Assembly (NCBI GenBank): GCA_014218235.1
Contig: CM024758.1
Span: 98,059,698 to 98,123,697 of the forward strand
Origin: Colocasia esculenta
Lineage: Eukaryota; Streptophyta; Magnoliopsida; Alismatales; Araceae
Reading direction: 5' to 3'
DNA: 64,000 nucleotides
Shown here one piece after another: positions 20,113 through 31,799 of this stretch (position 1 is the first letter of the stretch; each line of letters opens with the position of its first letter). The notes beneath the pieces are model-generated. The model saw only the letters and a program-made list of their open reading frames with translations, had not been told where the DNA came from and did no database searches. A program made the position numbers and the translations under genes.

Positions 20113-23100
20113 ATGGCTGCTTCTGGTTTTTCCGGCGGCATCGGGGGCTACAGGGTTGAGTTTCTCACAGAAGAGCAGCAAGAAAGATTCACCTCGGTGA
20201 AGATCAAGGTTTGTGGAAACAAAGCAGTGGACGTTACAGATTTACAGAAAAATGGAATGGGCAGTGTGATTGCAGCAATGGAAAGGATGAAATGGTCCAA
20301 GATTGCTACTCTATCAGAGGTAAGCTACCCTAATCTTGTGAAGGCCTTTTACATATGCTTGAAGACTGAAGAAGATGGGTCCTTGACATCATCTGTCAAA
20401 GGTACTCAGATTAAGATCACTCATGGACTCTTGGAGTCCTTATTTGGAGTTTGCACATCCGGTCACAGTGGGGTACACACTGTGGACCCCCAGGCAAAGG
20501 GGTTAGGGATTGTTGGTTCTGAGTTCAAGCTTAAGGATGGGAAGTTGGATATCAACCAAATGAATGCCTTCAACTGTTTACTACATTTTATTATCTGTCA
20601 AATATTGGTCCCTAGGAGTGCCACGTTCTCAACTTGTACCAGGGCAGATTCAGACATAATGTACTGGACCATCCAGAATCAAGAAATAAATATGGCAGAA
20701 GTTATTTTTGAAAGGATGAAGTTCGCATCTACTCAGCTTTGGGACAAGAAAAACAAGTTGAATGTGTCCCTACCATATGCACATCTACTCACCAAAGGTT
20801 TTCAACATTTTGGCATTAGTTTGTCTGGTGAAGTGTTAGAAAAAATGGGACAAGCTATCCGCAACAGAAATATGAAGAAGAGCGGATTCTCTTTGGTTAA
20901 TGGTATTTGGACAAAAACTTCTGTGACTGAGGGTGAGGCCATCATTGGCGAAGCCCAAGATGCCCAAGAAGAGCCAGCAACAGCAGCAGAATCAGCAGCC
21001 GCACCAGCAACAGCGGAAGAAGCAACAACAGCAGAAGTCAGAGTAGAAGAATCCTTGGTTTCTGGCAGCTTAATTGAAGAAATTCCCTTAGAAAACATTG
21101 TTCCAGCTGCGGAAAACTCTGGAGCAGTCTATCCCACAACTGTTGTAGCATCTATTCTCAAAGATGTGCTAGAATCCATCCCTAGCACTCATGGGGAGCC
21201 TGAGCAATCAAGTAAACCAGCAGCACAAGAAGCTGTGGCATCAGGCCACACTGATGAGATAGTTATGGAGGAAGCTCCTAGTCAGGGGGAGCAAGAAGTG
21301 ACTCATGATGATATAGTCATGGATGATGCTCCCATTCAGGGGGAGCAAGGAGTTGATGAGCACACAGCTCCTCAGGGGGAGGACACTGAAAGTGTTCCCT
21401 TAATCAATGAAGAGCATGATAGTTTCGTGGAGCCCAGTGAAAGGGGAAGTGGAAAAATGAAAAGAATTGTACATAAGAGGTCTAAGAAGAATCAGCTGAA
21501 GGTTAATCTGAAGCCCATTGTTAAAAGACTGAATGAGCAAAGCGCAACTCTTTCTTCTATTCAATCTGATATTCAATCTATTATCAGTAACCAAGCCTCA
21601 GCAGCTAACAAGATTGGAGCCTTGTCCACTGAGGTACACAGCTTAAGAGATGATTTTAAAATGTTCAAGCAATTATGCAGATGGATGAAAGGTGAGTTCG
21701 ACAGTGTCAAGGAGCTTATCTCTTCGAGGGAGCAATCCACCTCTGCCCCTCCAGCTCACTCACCTGCTGAACCGGTTAGCAGTGCAGGGCCATCAGGGCC
21801 AAGGTCAGCAGAAGGAAATGCAGGGCCATCAGGGCCAAGGCCAGCAGAAGAAAGTGCAGGGCCACCAGGGCCATTGATCTCCGAGGATGTGTCCCCAAGA
21901 GAAGAAGAGCCTGCAGCTGCCCCCAAGGCCCATGAGTCTTCATCTCTTGCAACACCAGCCCCTCCTTCACCACCCTCTTCATCCACAGCACCTCCAGCAC
22001 CCATCACCTTCAAACAACCCATGCCTCGCACCATCTCTTCCCTAGCTCCTTTTCCATATCCATCCACCTCTCCTCCTGCCTCCTCTACATCCATTCCACT
22101 ACCTACTTTCATTTCTGAAGACCCTCCAGCCTCATCATCTGCTGGAGCATCCTCTTCCTCTGTTCCTTCTTTAGATGGACCATCCATCTCACCTTCTTCT
22201 ACTTATCAAACATTTCTCCATCCTCCTACTCCTCCTTCCTTTGTCACCTTCATTCCTGAAGGTGCTCAACTCGAAGGTCCATTTCTAGAAAAATTCGAGG
22301 ATGAGTTGGAAATCTCCACCATCCAGCCTGTTTTGTCAGTTGCCTCTCATGTCCACAGGACTGACTCCTCTAGTCCTGTCTCTAAAAAGAGGAAACTCTT
22401 CACTGCTCTTGCTCTTCCAACCGAACCTAAATTTCCTCCTCTTTGGTTTTCCCTCACTATTGAAAATCGGAGGAAACCATTCTATCGAGAATATCTTCAA
22501 AAATGTATTCTTGCCATCATTTTTGGTGCTCCTTTTCTGAATCTGACTAATCACCTAAATGTTGTCCTTCCCTATAACCACTTCTCAAAAGCTGATCAAT
22601 CCAAAATCTTCAAAATGGCTGAATGCAAATCTGAAGATCAGTGGGTCAAAGGGCACTCAGCTCTCTATAGGAAATATCTTTATGCAAAGTCTGAAAGGTT
22701 TCCACCCAGGGACTCTCCACTCACTCTCTCTGAGTGGTTTGTCATTCATCACAAATCCCTCTGGGCCCCTTTCATTCAAAAGGAAGTGAAGCTCATCAGG
22801 TACTTTCAGTTATTCAATGATTACCGATATCTTCACAAGTTACCTGAAGTCCAGTTGGGTCAGTTCCAGGGAGCAGTTGCTTCATTAAAAATTGAAAATC
22901 CAGTCAACTGCTCTTTCAAAGTGGATTTCGCCACCCTCCAAATTCCAGACTCTGTATTCCTTCCTAAGCTGCATTCCTTGGTCATGGACTCCTCAGTAGG
23001 TCCTGTTATCTTTGAGTGAATCGCTCACGTCATGGGAAGGATATTAGCTCAACAGGGTCGACTTCCATCCTTCCAAAGGTTTATCTTCAGTGAATTTTAC

Positions 23101-23657
23101 CTAGGCCATATTTCCTTTGAAGTCCTTGCTCCTCTGCTGTCAGAATGTGAAAGGCTTTCTCCCACTAACTGGGAAAAGCACTATAATCAGTCAGCTCTTC
23201 AATTGGAAGCCTTGAACAACTCCTTATTTAAGGCCGGCAAGCCTACTCTCACAGCTGAAGCATTCTTGGACCTAAATTTTATCAATTTAGTTCAGGACTC
23301 TTATCTTCAGTGGGTCGAGAGGTACAAGCTGTTTGTGGCATTGAAGCAAGATCTTTTACAGAATAAGTTATTCTATCCTATCAAGATCAACCAATTTCTT
23401 CGGTTCGCCAGTTTTGGTTCATTCAGTACCTACAAACTTTCCTTGGCACCGATGAATATGGCAATTTTCTGAGTACTCAGCGGCAGCTTCATATTCAAAG
23501 GATGTTGCCTGACATGGGCCCATCTTACGCTATTTCTTCTGGGGCGTTTCAGGCTTATTTTGAGGAGCAAGAACGACAGGCCTTGCCCATTATTCGTCGG
23601 CACGCCTCTCTTTTGTCTCCTGCTTTTTACATCCCTGTAACTCCTCAGGACAATTAA
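20113..23657 (+). pseudogene. Env-like third ORF of the SIRE element
   Basis: A start at 20113 (CCATGGCT context) is preferred over the upstream ATG at 20053. The frame is open to a TGA at 23017-23019 and continues in the same frame to about 23400, where one base is gained or lost; the stop would be TAA at 23655-23657. The N-terminal ~270 residues resemble the putative-plant-transposon protein family (SLLxSLFGV-type region, LPYAHLLTKGFQHFG). Then come an acidic Ala/Glu-rich stretch with repeated QGEQ units, a Lys/Arg cluster (KMKRIVHKRSKKNQ), a possible coiled coil, a Pro/Ser/Gly-rich region with AGPSGPR repeats (about 21775-21875), and a conserved C-terminal domain. No clear signal peptide or membrane helix was seen, so an envelope role is doubtful. 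Confidence 0.85.
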
Positions 23658-23854
23658 ATATATCTCTCTTGTTTTCTCACTATCTTTTCTCTCTGTCTTT
23701 ATCACCTTGTGATATTTTTTGCTTAATGACAAAAAGGGGGAGAAAATATAGCACTTCTGAAATATTTTTCTTATATTTCCGCAATTTCGTTTAGATTCAT
23801 TTCAGATCATCTATGCTCATTGTTAAGTTTTGTCATCACCAAAAAGGGGGAGAT
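23658..23854 (+). other. SIRE 3' UTR with two polypurine tracts
   Basis: Matches 614-806. Purine runs lie near 23729-23747 and at 23841-23854 (AAAAAGGGGGAGAT), the second touching the LTR. Confidence 0.85.
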
Positions 23855-24973
23855 TGATGATCGATTTTTCCCCATGTAATTTAAATTAATTACATATTTA
23901 TTTTGGTGATTAACAAAAGTAAGATATTATTTAAATCTAATATATTTTCCTTGAGATTTGAGTACAGGAAATGAATGAATCAAGGAATAACAAGACAAAC
24001 AAGTAAGTATTATTTACTCTGTAGTAATGCAAGTTCAAAGAATGACATTTATCTAAGTACACATCGATTTTCTATATGCTGTAACGATTTCCTTTCCCTT
24101 ACATCGATTTCAGTTTCTCAACGACTCGTTAAGTATTCACAACGATTTGCTCTCGCATCGATTTGATAAGTAAGAACAACGATTTTCTCTCACATCGATT
24201 TGATAAGTGAGAACAACGATTTGCTCTCATAACGATTTGCTCTCACATCGATTTGATAAGTGAGAACAACGATTTTCTCTCACAACGATTTTCTCTCACA
24301 TCGATTTGATATGTGAGAACAACGATTTGCTCTCACAACGATTTTCTTTCATAACGATTCGTTAAATATTCACAACGATGTGCTCTCACATAGATTTAAT
24401 AAGTGAGAACAACGATTTGCTTTCATAATGATTCGTTAAGTATTCACAATGATTTGATCTCACATCGATTTGATAAGTGAGAACAATGATTTGCTCTCAC
24501 AACGATTTGCTCTCACATCGATTTGAAAAGTGAGAACAATGATTTGCTCTCACAATGATTTGCTTTCATAACGATTCGTTAAGTATTCACAACGATTTGC
24601 TCTCACATCGATTTGATAAGTGAGAACAACGATTTGCTTTCATAACGATTCGTTAAGTATCAACAACGATTTGCTCACATCATTTTATCTCTGACAACTT
24701 GCTCATAACGATTTGCTTATTGAGTCATAACGATTTGTCTATATAACGATTTGTATGTGCATCGACTTGCTTATAAGTGTACAACGATTTACATGGATAA
24801 CGACTTATTTGCATAACGATTTCATAAGTCATGCAGGTAACGATTTCATGGAATATAACGATTTAATATTTGAACTCATTTTGAGTACGTTGAAAAGTCA
24901 AAGTCTCCACATATATCTTTCTGACAACCATGCATTTATTATGACTGAACGTATCACTGCAGTGCATGGAAAC
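23855..24973 (+). repeat. SIRE 3' LTR, first part
   Basis: Starts TGATGATCGA and includes the TSD copy GAAAC (24969-24973). It contains the CGATT/hairpin array (about 24080-24690), which is better preserved than in the 5' LTR. It is split by the Athila-like element. Confidence 0.93.
24080..24690 (+). repeat. Tandem CGATT/hairpin array in SIRE 3' LTR
   Basis: Regular units such as AACGATTTGCTCTCACATCG followed by ATTTGATAAGTGAGAAC. Unit number and order differ from the array at 1020-1620, as expected for replication slippage or unequal exchange. Confidence 0.85.
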
Positions 24974-27900
24974 TGGTACGCGCGCATTGTTGATTGTGCA
25001 TTTTCGTTGTCCAGAGTTCCTCGCACAAGTCAACACGCGCACTTCCTCTAAACTGTCTCACAGAATTAAAATCACAAAGGTGAACTCATACAATAGTGAG
25101 TACAGGTCATATCCACGGAGAGGCAGAATAAAGTTTGAATTAAAGCTACTTTGACTTGAAACCATTCACATTTTCACCAAAATAATATTGCAATTAATTC
25201 TATAAATTTCATCAATCAAATTCCTCACATCCAACATGTCAAGCTCAATGGAAGAACAAGTAGAATTGAAATTAGCGAATCTCAACAGAAAATTATCGAG
25301 CCAATGTACCCCTAAGCTTAGGGGATGAACAGTCACAACTCTCCACAACACCGGATCACTACTCTCAAAGTTTAAGATTCGGACAGAAAACCAGAACAGA
25401 AATTAATTGCTGAACCAAACTCTCACTGCCATTACTGAGAACATGAATAAGAGCAAGATTAATAACACTAAGAAACTCCTAAATCCCTCGAGAATTCAAA
25501 ACTATCTCTGCAGCAACAAAGATCTGAACTCACAAACTCCGCTCTCCGAAGGCTTCCTGGATGCTGGACAGCCTCAGAACAGACCAAGAAATGAGGTCTT
25601 CTTGGTTGCTCTGTGCCATCTAGACAGTACATACCTCCAGAGGAAGAAGAAACTCAAGAATCACCATAGCTTCCCCTGCAGTCGAACCCCCTGACAAACC
25701 GCAGAAGAACCTGAAGAACAGATGCTGAAGGAAATTACAGAATCAAAAATGACAGAAAAAAAAAGAATCCTCACAACTCTCACATCTAAACCTCTTGAAC
25801 TGTCGAACTATCTTCCACTGCTCAACCATCCAACCAAGAACAGAAACACTGAACAAATGCAATGGATCGAAGCAAGTAAATATAGAATAATTGGACAATC
25901 TAAATCTAAGATGAACAACAAATTCTAAAACATAGAATAACTGGAAGAACAATCTCACTGGATCAAACTTTAAACACAGAAATAATGGGAAAATTCTATT
26001 GGATCTATCTCCCCGAAACGCATAAGACATGAAATTAACCAATCTCCCTAATGCTGAGTAACAGAAGAGAAGCAGAAATTATAAAAACAAATGCATAAGT
26101 CCTCTCGAACACAGAAGTAATGAAGTAACAAGTTCTGCTGGATCAAGCTATGTTGTGACGGCCCTCGTTACACCGGTACGGTTGTACCAACCCACGTCGG
26201 TATAGCGAGTGCTGCCACAGTGGGACATTTACCCAAACGATACAAACAGCTGAGATACACGCGAATACACAACAGAGTAGCGGAAGTAAAAGAGAACTAT
26301 CTCCATTCATTCATCATCCACATTTAACATACATGAAGTTTGCAATTGTAAAAAGGAACTAAGAGTTCACATAACTTAAATTGCTGAAATGGAAATACAT
26401 AATGTCCACATAATACATTCTTTTCATGATAATTCTAATACAACGTTCCAAGTACATACGAATGAATACACAATCACAATGAAACTCCCACTAGCTAATC
26501 TCCGCGCTCGGAGTCCGTCTCCACCGTCTCCTCCAACGGTGTCGTGTCACCAACTATACCTGTACGCCGAAGCAAGGAGTGAGTCCAAGGACTCAGCAAG
26601 CAACACTACATGATATTCACGTACAAGTCCTAGTGGTTTCTACATGCACATTTACAATTTGCAATACAAGCATGCTAGTCAATTCAAGTTTCAACCTAAC
26701 ATGGAAGTTCTACACTTTTTATACATAACTCATGCTTTCAAATTTCTAAAGTAAAATTCACCTATCACATGGTCTCTATTCAGTTTACTCATGAACTCTA
26801 ATCCTTTAGAGAATCAAACATGAGAGTTATCAACATGGACAATTTTACATACATGAAAGGGGAACACAATTAGCATGGATTCCACATATTCTTAAGCACA
26901 TACATAACTTTTCACATGCTTTGGGTTGCTGAATTCACATGGTTCAATGGTTACAATTCTACATATGAGAGCTACAACGTTGCTTAAAACATATCATATG
27001 AACAGATTCATTATGCTATTTTGCACACATATTCATTAGTTGTTCCTAACGTGGATTCTAAACATTTTTGCACACATAAACATGAGAATAATAACATGCA
27101 TTTTCTGAATTTACATGGTTTCAGATTTGCCTCACATGGTTTTCAATAACACATTTTCACATCTTTAGTTTCACATTTTCTTTGCACAAGTTTCCTCTTT
27201 CACATGGTTCACTTTGCACATACACATTCACATTGTCACTTACACATTTACACATGGTCACATACACTTCACACGTTTCACATTTACACATTTTAGGTGC
27301 CGTGACACATAGTCCAAACCACCAAAGAAGGACGTATACACATTCACATCACATAACACATAGCACATCACCTAGGCAATACAGTGATGACTCTTGGCAC
27401 TGCGCAGACCGGGAGAACACGTCTCCACCCTAACCAGTGGTACTTGTCCACCTCCAGGATTTCCCCCTAATGCCCTTAGGGTCACTTAACACAATGAACT
27501 TTCTCAGGGGGACCTTTCCCTGATACGGCTCCACTGCCTTCTCGGAAGCAGTATCACATTGGCACAATTTCACTTTTACACAATTACCGTTTTACACATA
27601 GTTTTACACTTGACACTTTTTATCACATTCACTTTCTCACTCACATTAACACCTCTGTTTTTCCCTAACATGGTACTACAGAATTTCAAGGTTTAACACA
27701 CAGTAAACACACTAATCATGTTGGGTTTAAACAAAATCTAATCACATTACGATCATATGCACGAATTATCACGTTTCACATGAAAACACATAACTTTTTA
27801 TTTACGGGTCCAAATGACCTGAAATTTTAACCACATGCTGTTTTCGGTTTCATGATCACACACTCAAATTTTCAGATTTTTCTGAGCTAAATATAATTTA

Positions 27901-30716
27901 CAGAAACTAAAACACTTAATTGGCATATTATTCACAACTTGAGCTAACATGGATCTAACACACTTTGCAATTTAGCCACTTACTGTTTTGCACAGAGACT
28001 GCTAATATATGCATGATTTTAGAATACAACATCACCATAATTCATACATCTCTAAATCAATTACCACAACCATTTCTTTTGCATGCTTTTAATTTACCGA
28101 ACCGAACTTATTTACAATTTCTCAAGCATGGATAAATTACTAAAATTTACAAACTCATATGCTGACCCACTATCCTTCATGATCAAACCGAAACTGAGGC
28201 ATTCACATTTATCTAAATCATGAATCATGGATTTCGCAAAATGGTCGGCAAGTCATGCTCACAAGTTTACAAGATATTATTAACCCACATTCACCATCAC
28301 ACCATGTTCATCCACAACCACAATGCACAATATACATAGAGTATAAGATGTACAATATATCCTCATCGCATAAAACATACCGAAATTAATGTATAAGAGG
28401 GACAGAACTGCTCACTGTTCTGTTCAGAAGAACTAGACGGCGGTCTCTGGCCGCTGACTCAGGGTCAGCGGCATGGTCGACGGACGCCAAGGAGGAACTG
28501 GGCGTCCAGGGACCTTGCCGTTTAATCAGGTCTGTGCAGAAACACAGACCCGAGCTCTAAAACTTGGGTGAATGGGAGGGTCTAGGACTCGAGGAAAAAT
28601 CCATAAAATTCACAAAACCAACCTAGACTCATAAGGGGACATCAAGGATAGGTCACTTGCCTTTCAGAAATTCTTCTAAGGGATTTAAAAGCTTGGTGAA
28701 GACCTCCTTGGGCAGTCCCAAGAAGTTGCAGAAGTGCCTCCAAACGATCTCTCCTCCGGGCTCCTGGGTGATCTCCACGCCGAGGGGATGATGGGGAAGT
28801 CTTCTCCTTTGCTCCAGCTTCCTCCTAGTCGCAGTAGATCTCCAGACCAAGCTCCAAGGGGTCGGATTTGGGGGTGCCAAGATGGGGTTTTCTCACAGAA
28901 TGCTCTAGGGTTTTTCTCTCTTCTTCTCTCCTCTTGCAAGGGTGAAAGTGAGAAGTGGGGAGAGGCCATTTCGGGTTCAGGATGTAGGAGAGCCCCTCAC
29001 CCACTCACCATACCGATTAGACAGCTTCAGAGCCATTGGGGAACATCCCCCAATGGTTGCCATGCCTTGTTTCAGAAGATAGCAGCTCTGCTGCGCATGC
29101 AGGTCAGAGAAGTTGGCGTCCATATCTCTGGACGCCGGAGCTAGTGCTGGCGTCCAGGTCTGGACGCTGACACTGGCTCAACGGCTTGGGGTTGACGCCA
29201 ATGGGCCTTCGGCCAGAACCCTAAGTTATGCAGAAAACCATGCATACCAAGCTCATATACATGCAATATACCTATGGTACTGTATCCATACTATCACCAT
29301 GCAATACACTCATTATTTACGTTTAATATAAACACATGCACATATTAATTATACTAATTAATACCTACGTAATTATGAGCTCACATACACAAGCACAATC
29401 ATGCACACTCAAATACAATTAAAAGCGACGGAAATTCGAGGGTCTTACATATGTAAACACAGAGGGAAGGAACAAGCAATTGCAAAAATGAAATGGACAA
29501 GGCAATCTCCAATGTATCGAACTCTCCCACCCTTCAAACTCTTATAGCTCTGCTCAACAGGAAAATACAGGAAATGGAAACTAAAAATAAAAGAAAAACT
29601 TCCTACTTGCGAACCAGGGAACCCTTGCACTAAGGACCTTGGGTCCTTTTATAGGCCTCATGGCCTTCTTCTTCCCGCCTCTGCACGATCGCTCCGGCTT
29701 CAGCACATCTGGCCAGCACACCCGGATCGCCAGCGCAGCAGTCCACCTCATCTAGAGCCATTTGCTTCACATAGCTCTGCACACAGCCGCCTCCCTTGCC
29801 CGTCTGCTTCAGCATCTCGCCAGGGCCCAGCCCAGGTCACCAGGCGCCTCCAGCTTCCGGCCCATCTTCCTCAGCCACAAACCGCCATGCCTGCTACAGC
29901 GCACCGCTCCCGTACGCCCAGCGCCATCAGCAGGTCCAGCGCGCCCCTCTGCCAGATCCACTGAACCATAGCTCCATCCGCCAGCCCTGGCCCTAGGCGC
30001 GCCGCACCGCCTCCCTGCATCCAGATCCGCAGGCGCGTGGCACCATCTCCCTGCATCGCTGCGCCACAGCTGCTGCCTCTGCTCCTCTCTCACCTGGCCG
30101 CCCTTCCATGGCTCCAGGCGCCCAACCTCTTCTGCACATGCCACACCAGCCGCACCATCGCCAGAGCTCCAGCTTCCAGGAGCTTATGATGTGCCGCTTC
30201 CAGGAGCTTCTGAAAAGGGCAAAACAAGGCTTCATATGTGTTTCGTGGTAAAAAAAGTGTGGTGAGGTGTAAAAAGTGTTTATTTATTTATTTAATCTAA
30301 TTAGGTAGATTATTTTATTAACATACTTTTATTTATTTATTTAAGATTGGGTGGGGTATGTGGCTGTAAGATTTAGTTGGGATATTTAATGAGGTGGGGT
30401 GGGTTTTATTTGAAAATTCTAAAAAAGAATAATTACAAACCTATATCTATCTACTATTAAAAGATATTTACAAAATTTTATTGCGACAAAATTTATTTAC
30501 AATATTTATTTACAAAAATTTCTTATGTACCTAGTTTGTCAAAAAAGTGACTTATTGAATCTAACATGTATTCTAACACATTCTCAACTAATATGTTCAA
30601 AATTTTATTGATAGATGAAACGAAAATTAAACTAAAAACGTGCATTATCTATATACAAAGATATTTAAAATTAACTGTATGTATGAAATTTAACGTTAAA
30701 AATTTAGTAATTATCA
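24974..30716 (-). repeat. 3' LTR (element orientation) of Athila-like element, interrupted by a solo LTR
   Basis: Collinear with 34514-36953 apart from the 26154-29449 insertion and its 5-bp duplication; 2442 bp without them. GC content rises sharply at about 29640-30180, reproduced at 35880-36420. The ORFs in this GC-rich part are not recognisable and are best treated as LTR sequence. Confidence 0.94.
26154..29449 (-). mobile_element. Solo LTR of a chromovirus related to 7822-17557
   Basis: 3296 bp, TGTGACGGCC to GGGTCTTACA, with TSD TATGT (26149-26153 and 29450-29454). On the minus strand it parallels the LTR 7822-11115 throughout, but with many substitutions and small indels, so it is a different subfamily copy. 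It keeps the candidate donor AAAG/GCAAGT (intron start 28660), the conserved block (about 27295-27560), and two clusters of GGCGTCC/GGACGCC words (28440-28510 and 29110-29200). Confidence 0.95.
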
Positions 30717-30726
30717 CTCCCCCCTA
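30717..30726 (-). promoter_or_regulatory. Polypurine tract of the Athila-like element
   Basis: TAGGGGGGAG on the minus strand, touching the LTR. Confidence 0.85.
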
Positions 30727-31799
30727 CTTGAACATTGCTAGTCCCTTAGCAATAAAAAATTACTCAAAATATAAGACTAGAAGATGTAATATCTCATGCT
30801 AACCAGCCATCATGTTAAAGATTCATGTAAAGATATGTCTTTCCTAATTGAAAGGACTTATGGCAAGAAATTAGTGCACAAGTGATAGCTCACTTAAGAG
30901 TTCACATCAGCCCTTCTGAAGCTCCTCTGCCTCAGCTAGTAATTGAGATTAGATTGATTCGAGAGAAAAGAAAAGAATTGTGAATAAGATCTTTGCTCAG
31001 TCAGATCGGGTTGTTTCTCGCAGTTCCATTCTGCTCATCTTCCTTGAGGATTATTTCTCTGAGTTTGAGGACTTTGCCTCTTTATTTGCACTTTGTGCAC
31101 TCAGAATTTCTTTCTTTCTTTTTCATCCATAATGCTGCACAACCCATCACTTTTCAAGAGTAGCGAGTCCAACTTTACTCAGATCCGGGGCATTTTTCAT
31201 GGATATATTTTTCTTTTGCTTTTGCTTTTCTTTTCCTCTTTAAAGGAATGATGAACAGTCAGGTTCCTTGATCACACACCTTCACTTCCATCACAATTCA
31301 CTTAAGGGGAGGGGAGAAAATCAATCACCTCTCTCCTACTAGCTTTAACAGATTTGCTACATTCGGGTTCAGCTAATCTAAGTGGCTGTGTAGTGTGTGT
31401 ATGAAACTTCCTGCCATAAATCCTTACATAAGGTAGACAAGAAGTACATGTAATCCCTTACTAGAGGCTACCTAACATGGATACTTGCAAGGGAATGTGA
31501 CAACTACAGAAATTTAATGGTTAAAGATCAGACACATAGTCTGAGTAGCACAATGCCACACATTTTTTTTTTTAATTCAAAAACAAATTGAAATTTTTAT
31601 TTGCATATGTACAAGCTAAGAAAGAAATTGAAACAATGGTTAGGGTGAGGACCATAAATGCATGCTTTATTCTACCTCTCCCCCCTACTTATTCACAGGA
31701 AAAGAAAGTAAAACAGAAAATTACCTGGTAAAGAAAATCTGTACACTTGGGTTGCCTCCCAAGAAGCGCTAAGTTTATTTCGTCTTCAGTCGGACGCAA
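30727..31799 (-). other. 3' untranslated region of the Athila-like element
   Basis: About 1.07 kb, T/C-rich on the plus strand, with no coding signal. Shortly after the ORF stop (minus strand, about 31770-31747) is AGCGCTTCTTGGGAGGCAAC, a motif I recognise as recurring after integrase in plant Athila/Tat elements. Long 3' regions are usual in that clade, where an env-like ORF may lie; none is present here. Confidence 0.75.

Noticed and set aside
20113..23657. True viral envelope gene
   Set aside because: No signal peptide or membrane segment is evident; it matches the third ORF of SIRE-type plant retrotransposons.
29630..30235. GC-rich ORFs in the Athila-like LTRs (also 35867-36472)
   Set aside because: No family resemblance, open on both strands because of composition, and identical by descent in the two LTRs, so openness in both is not independent evidence.
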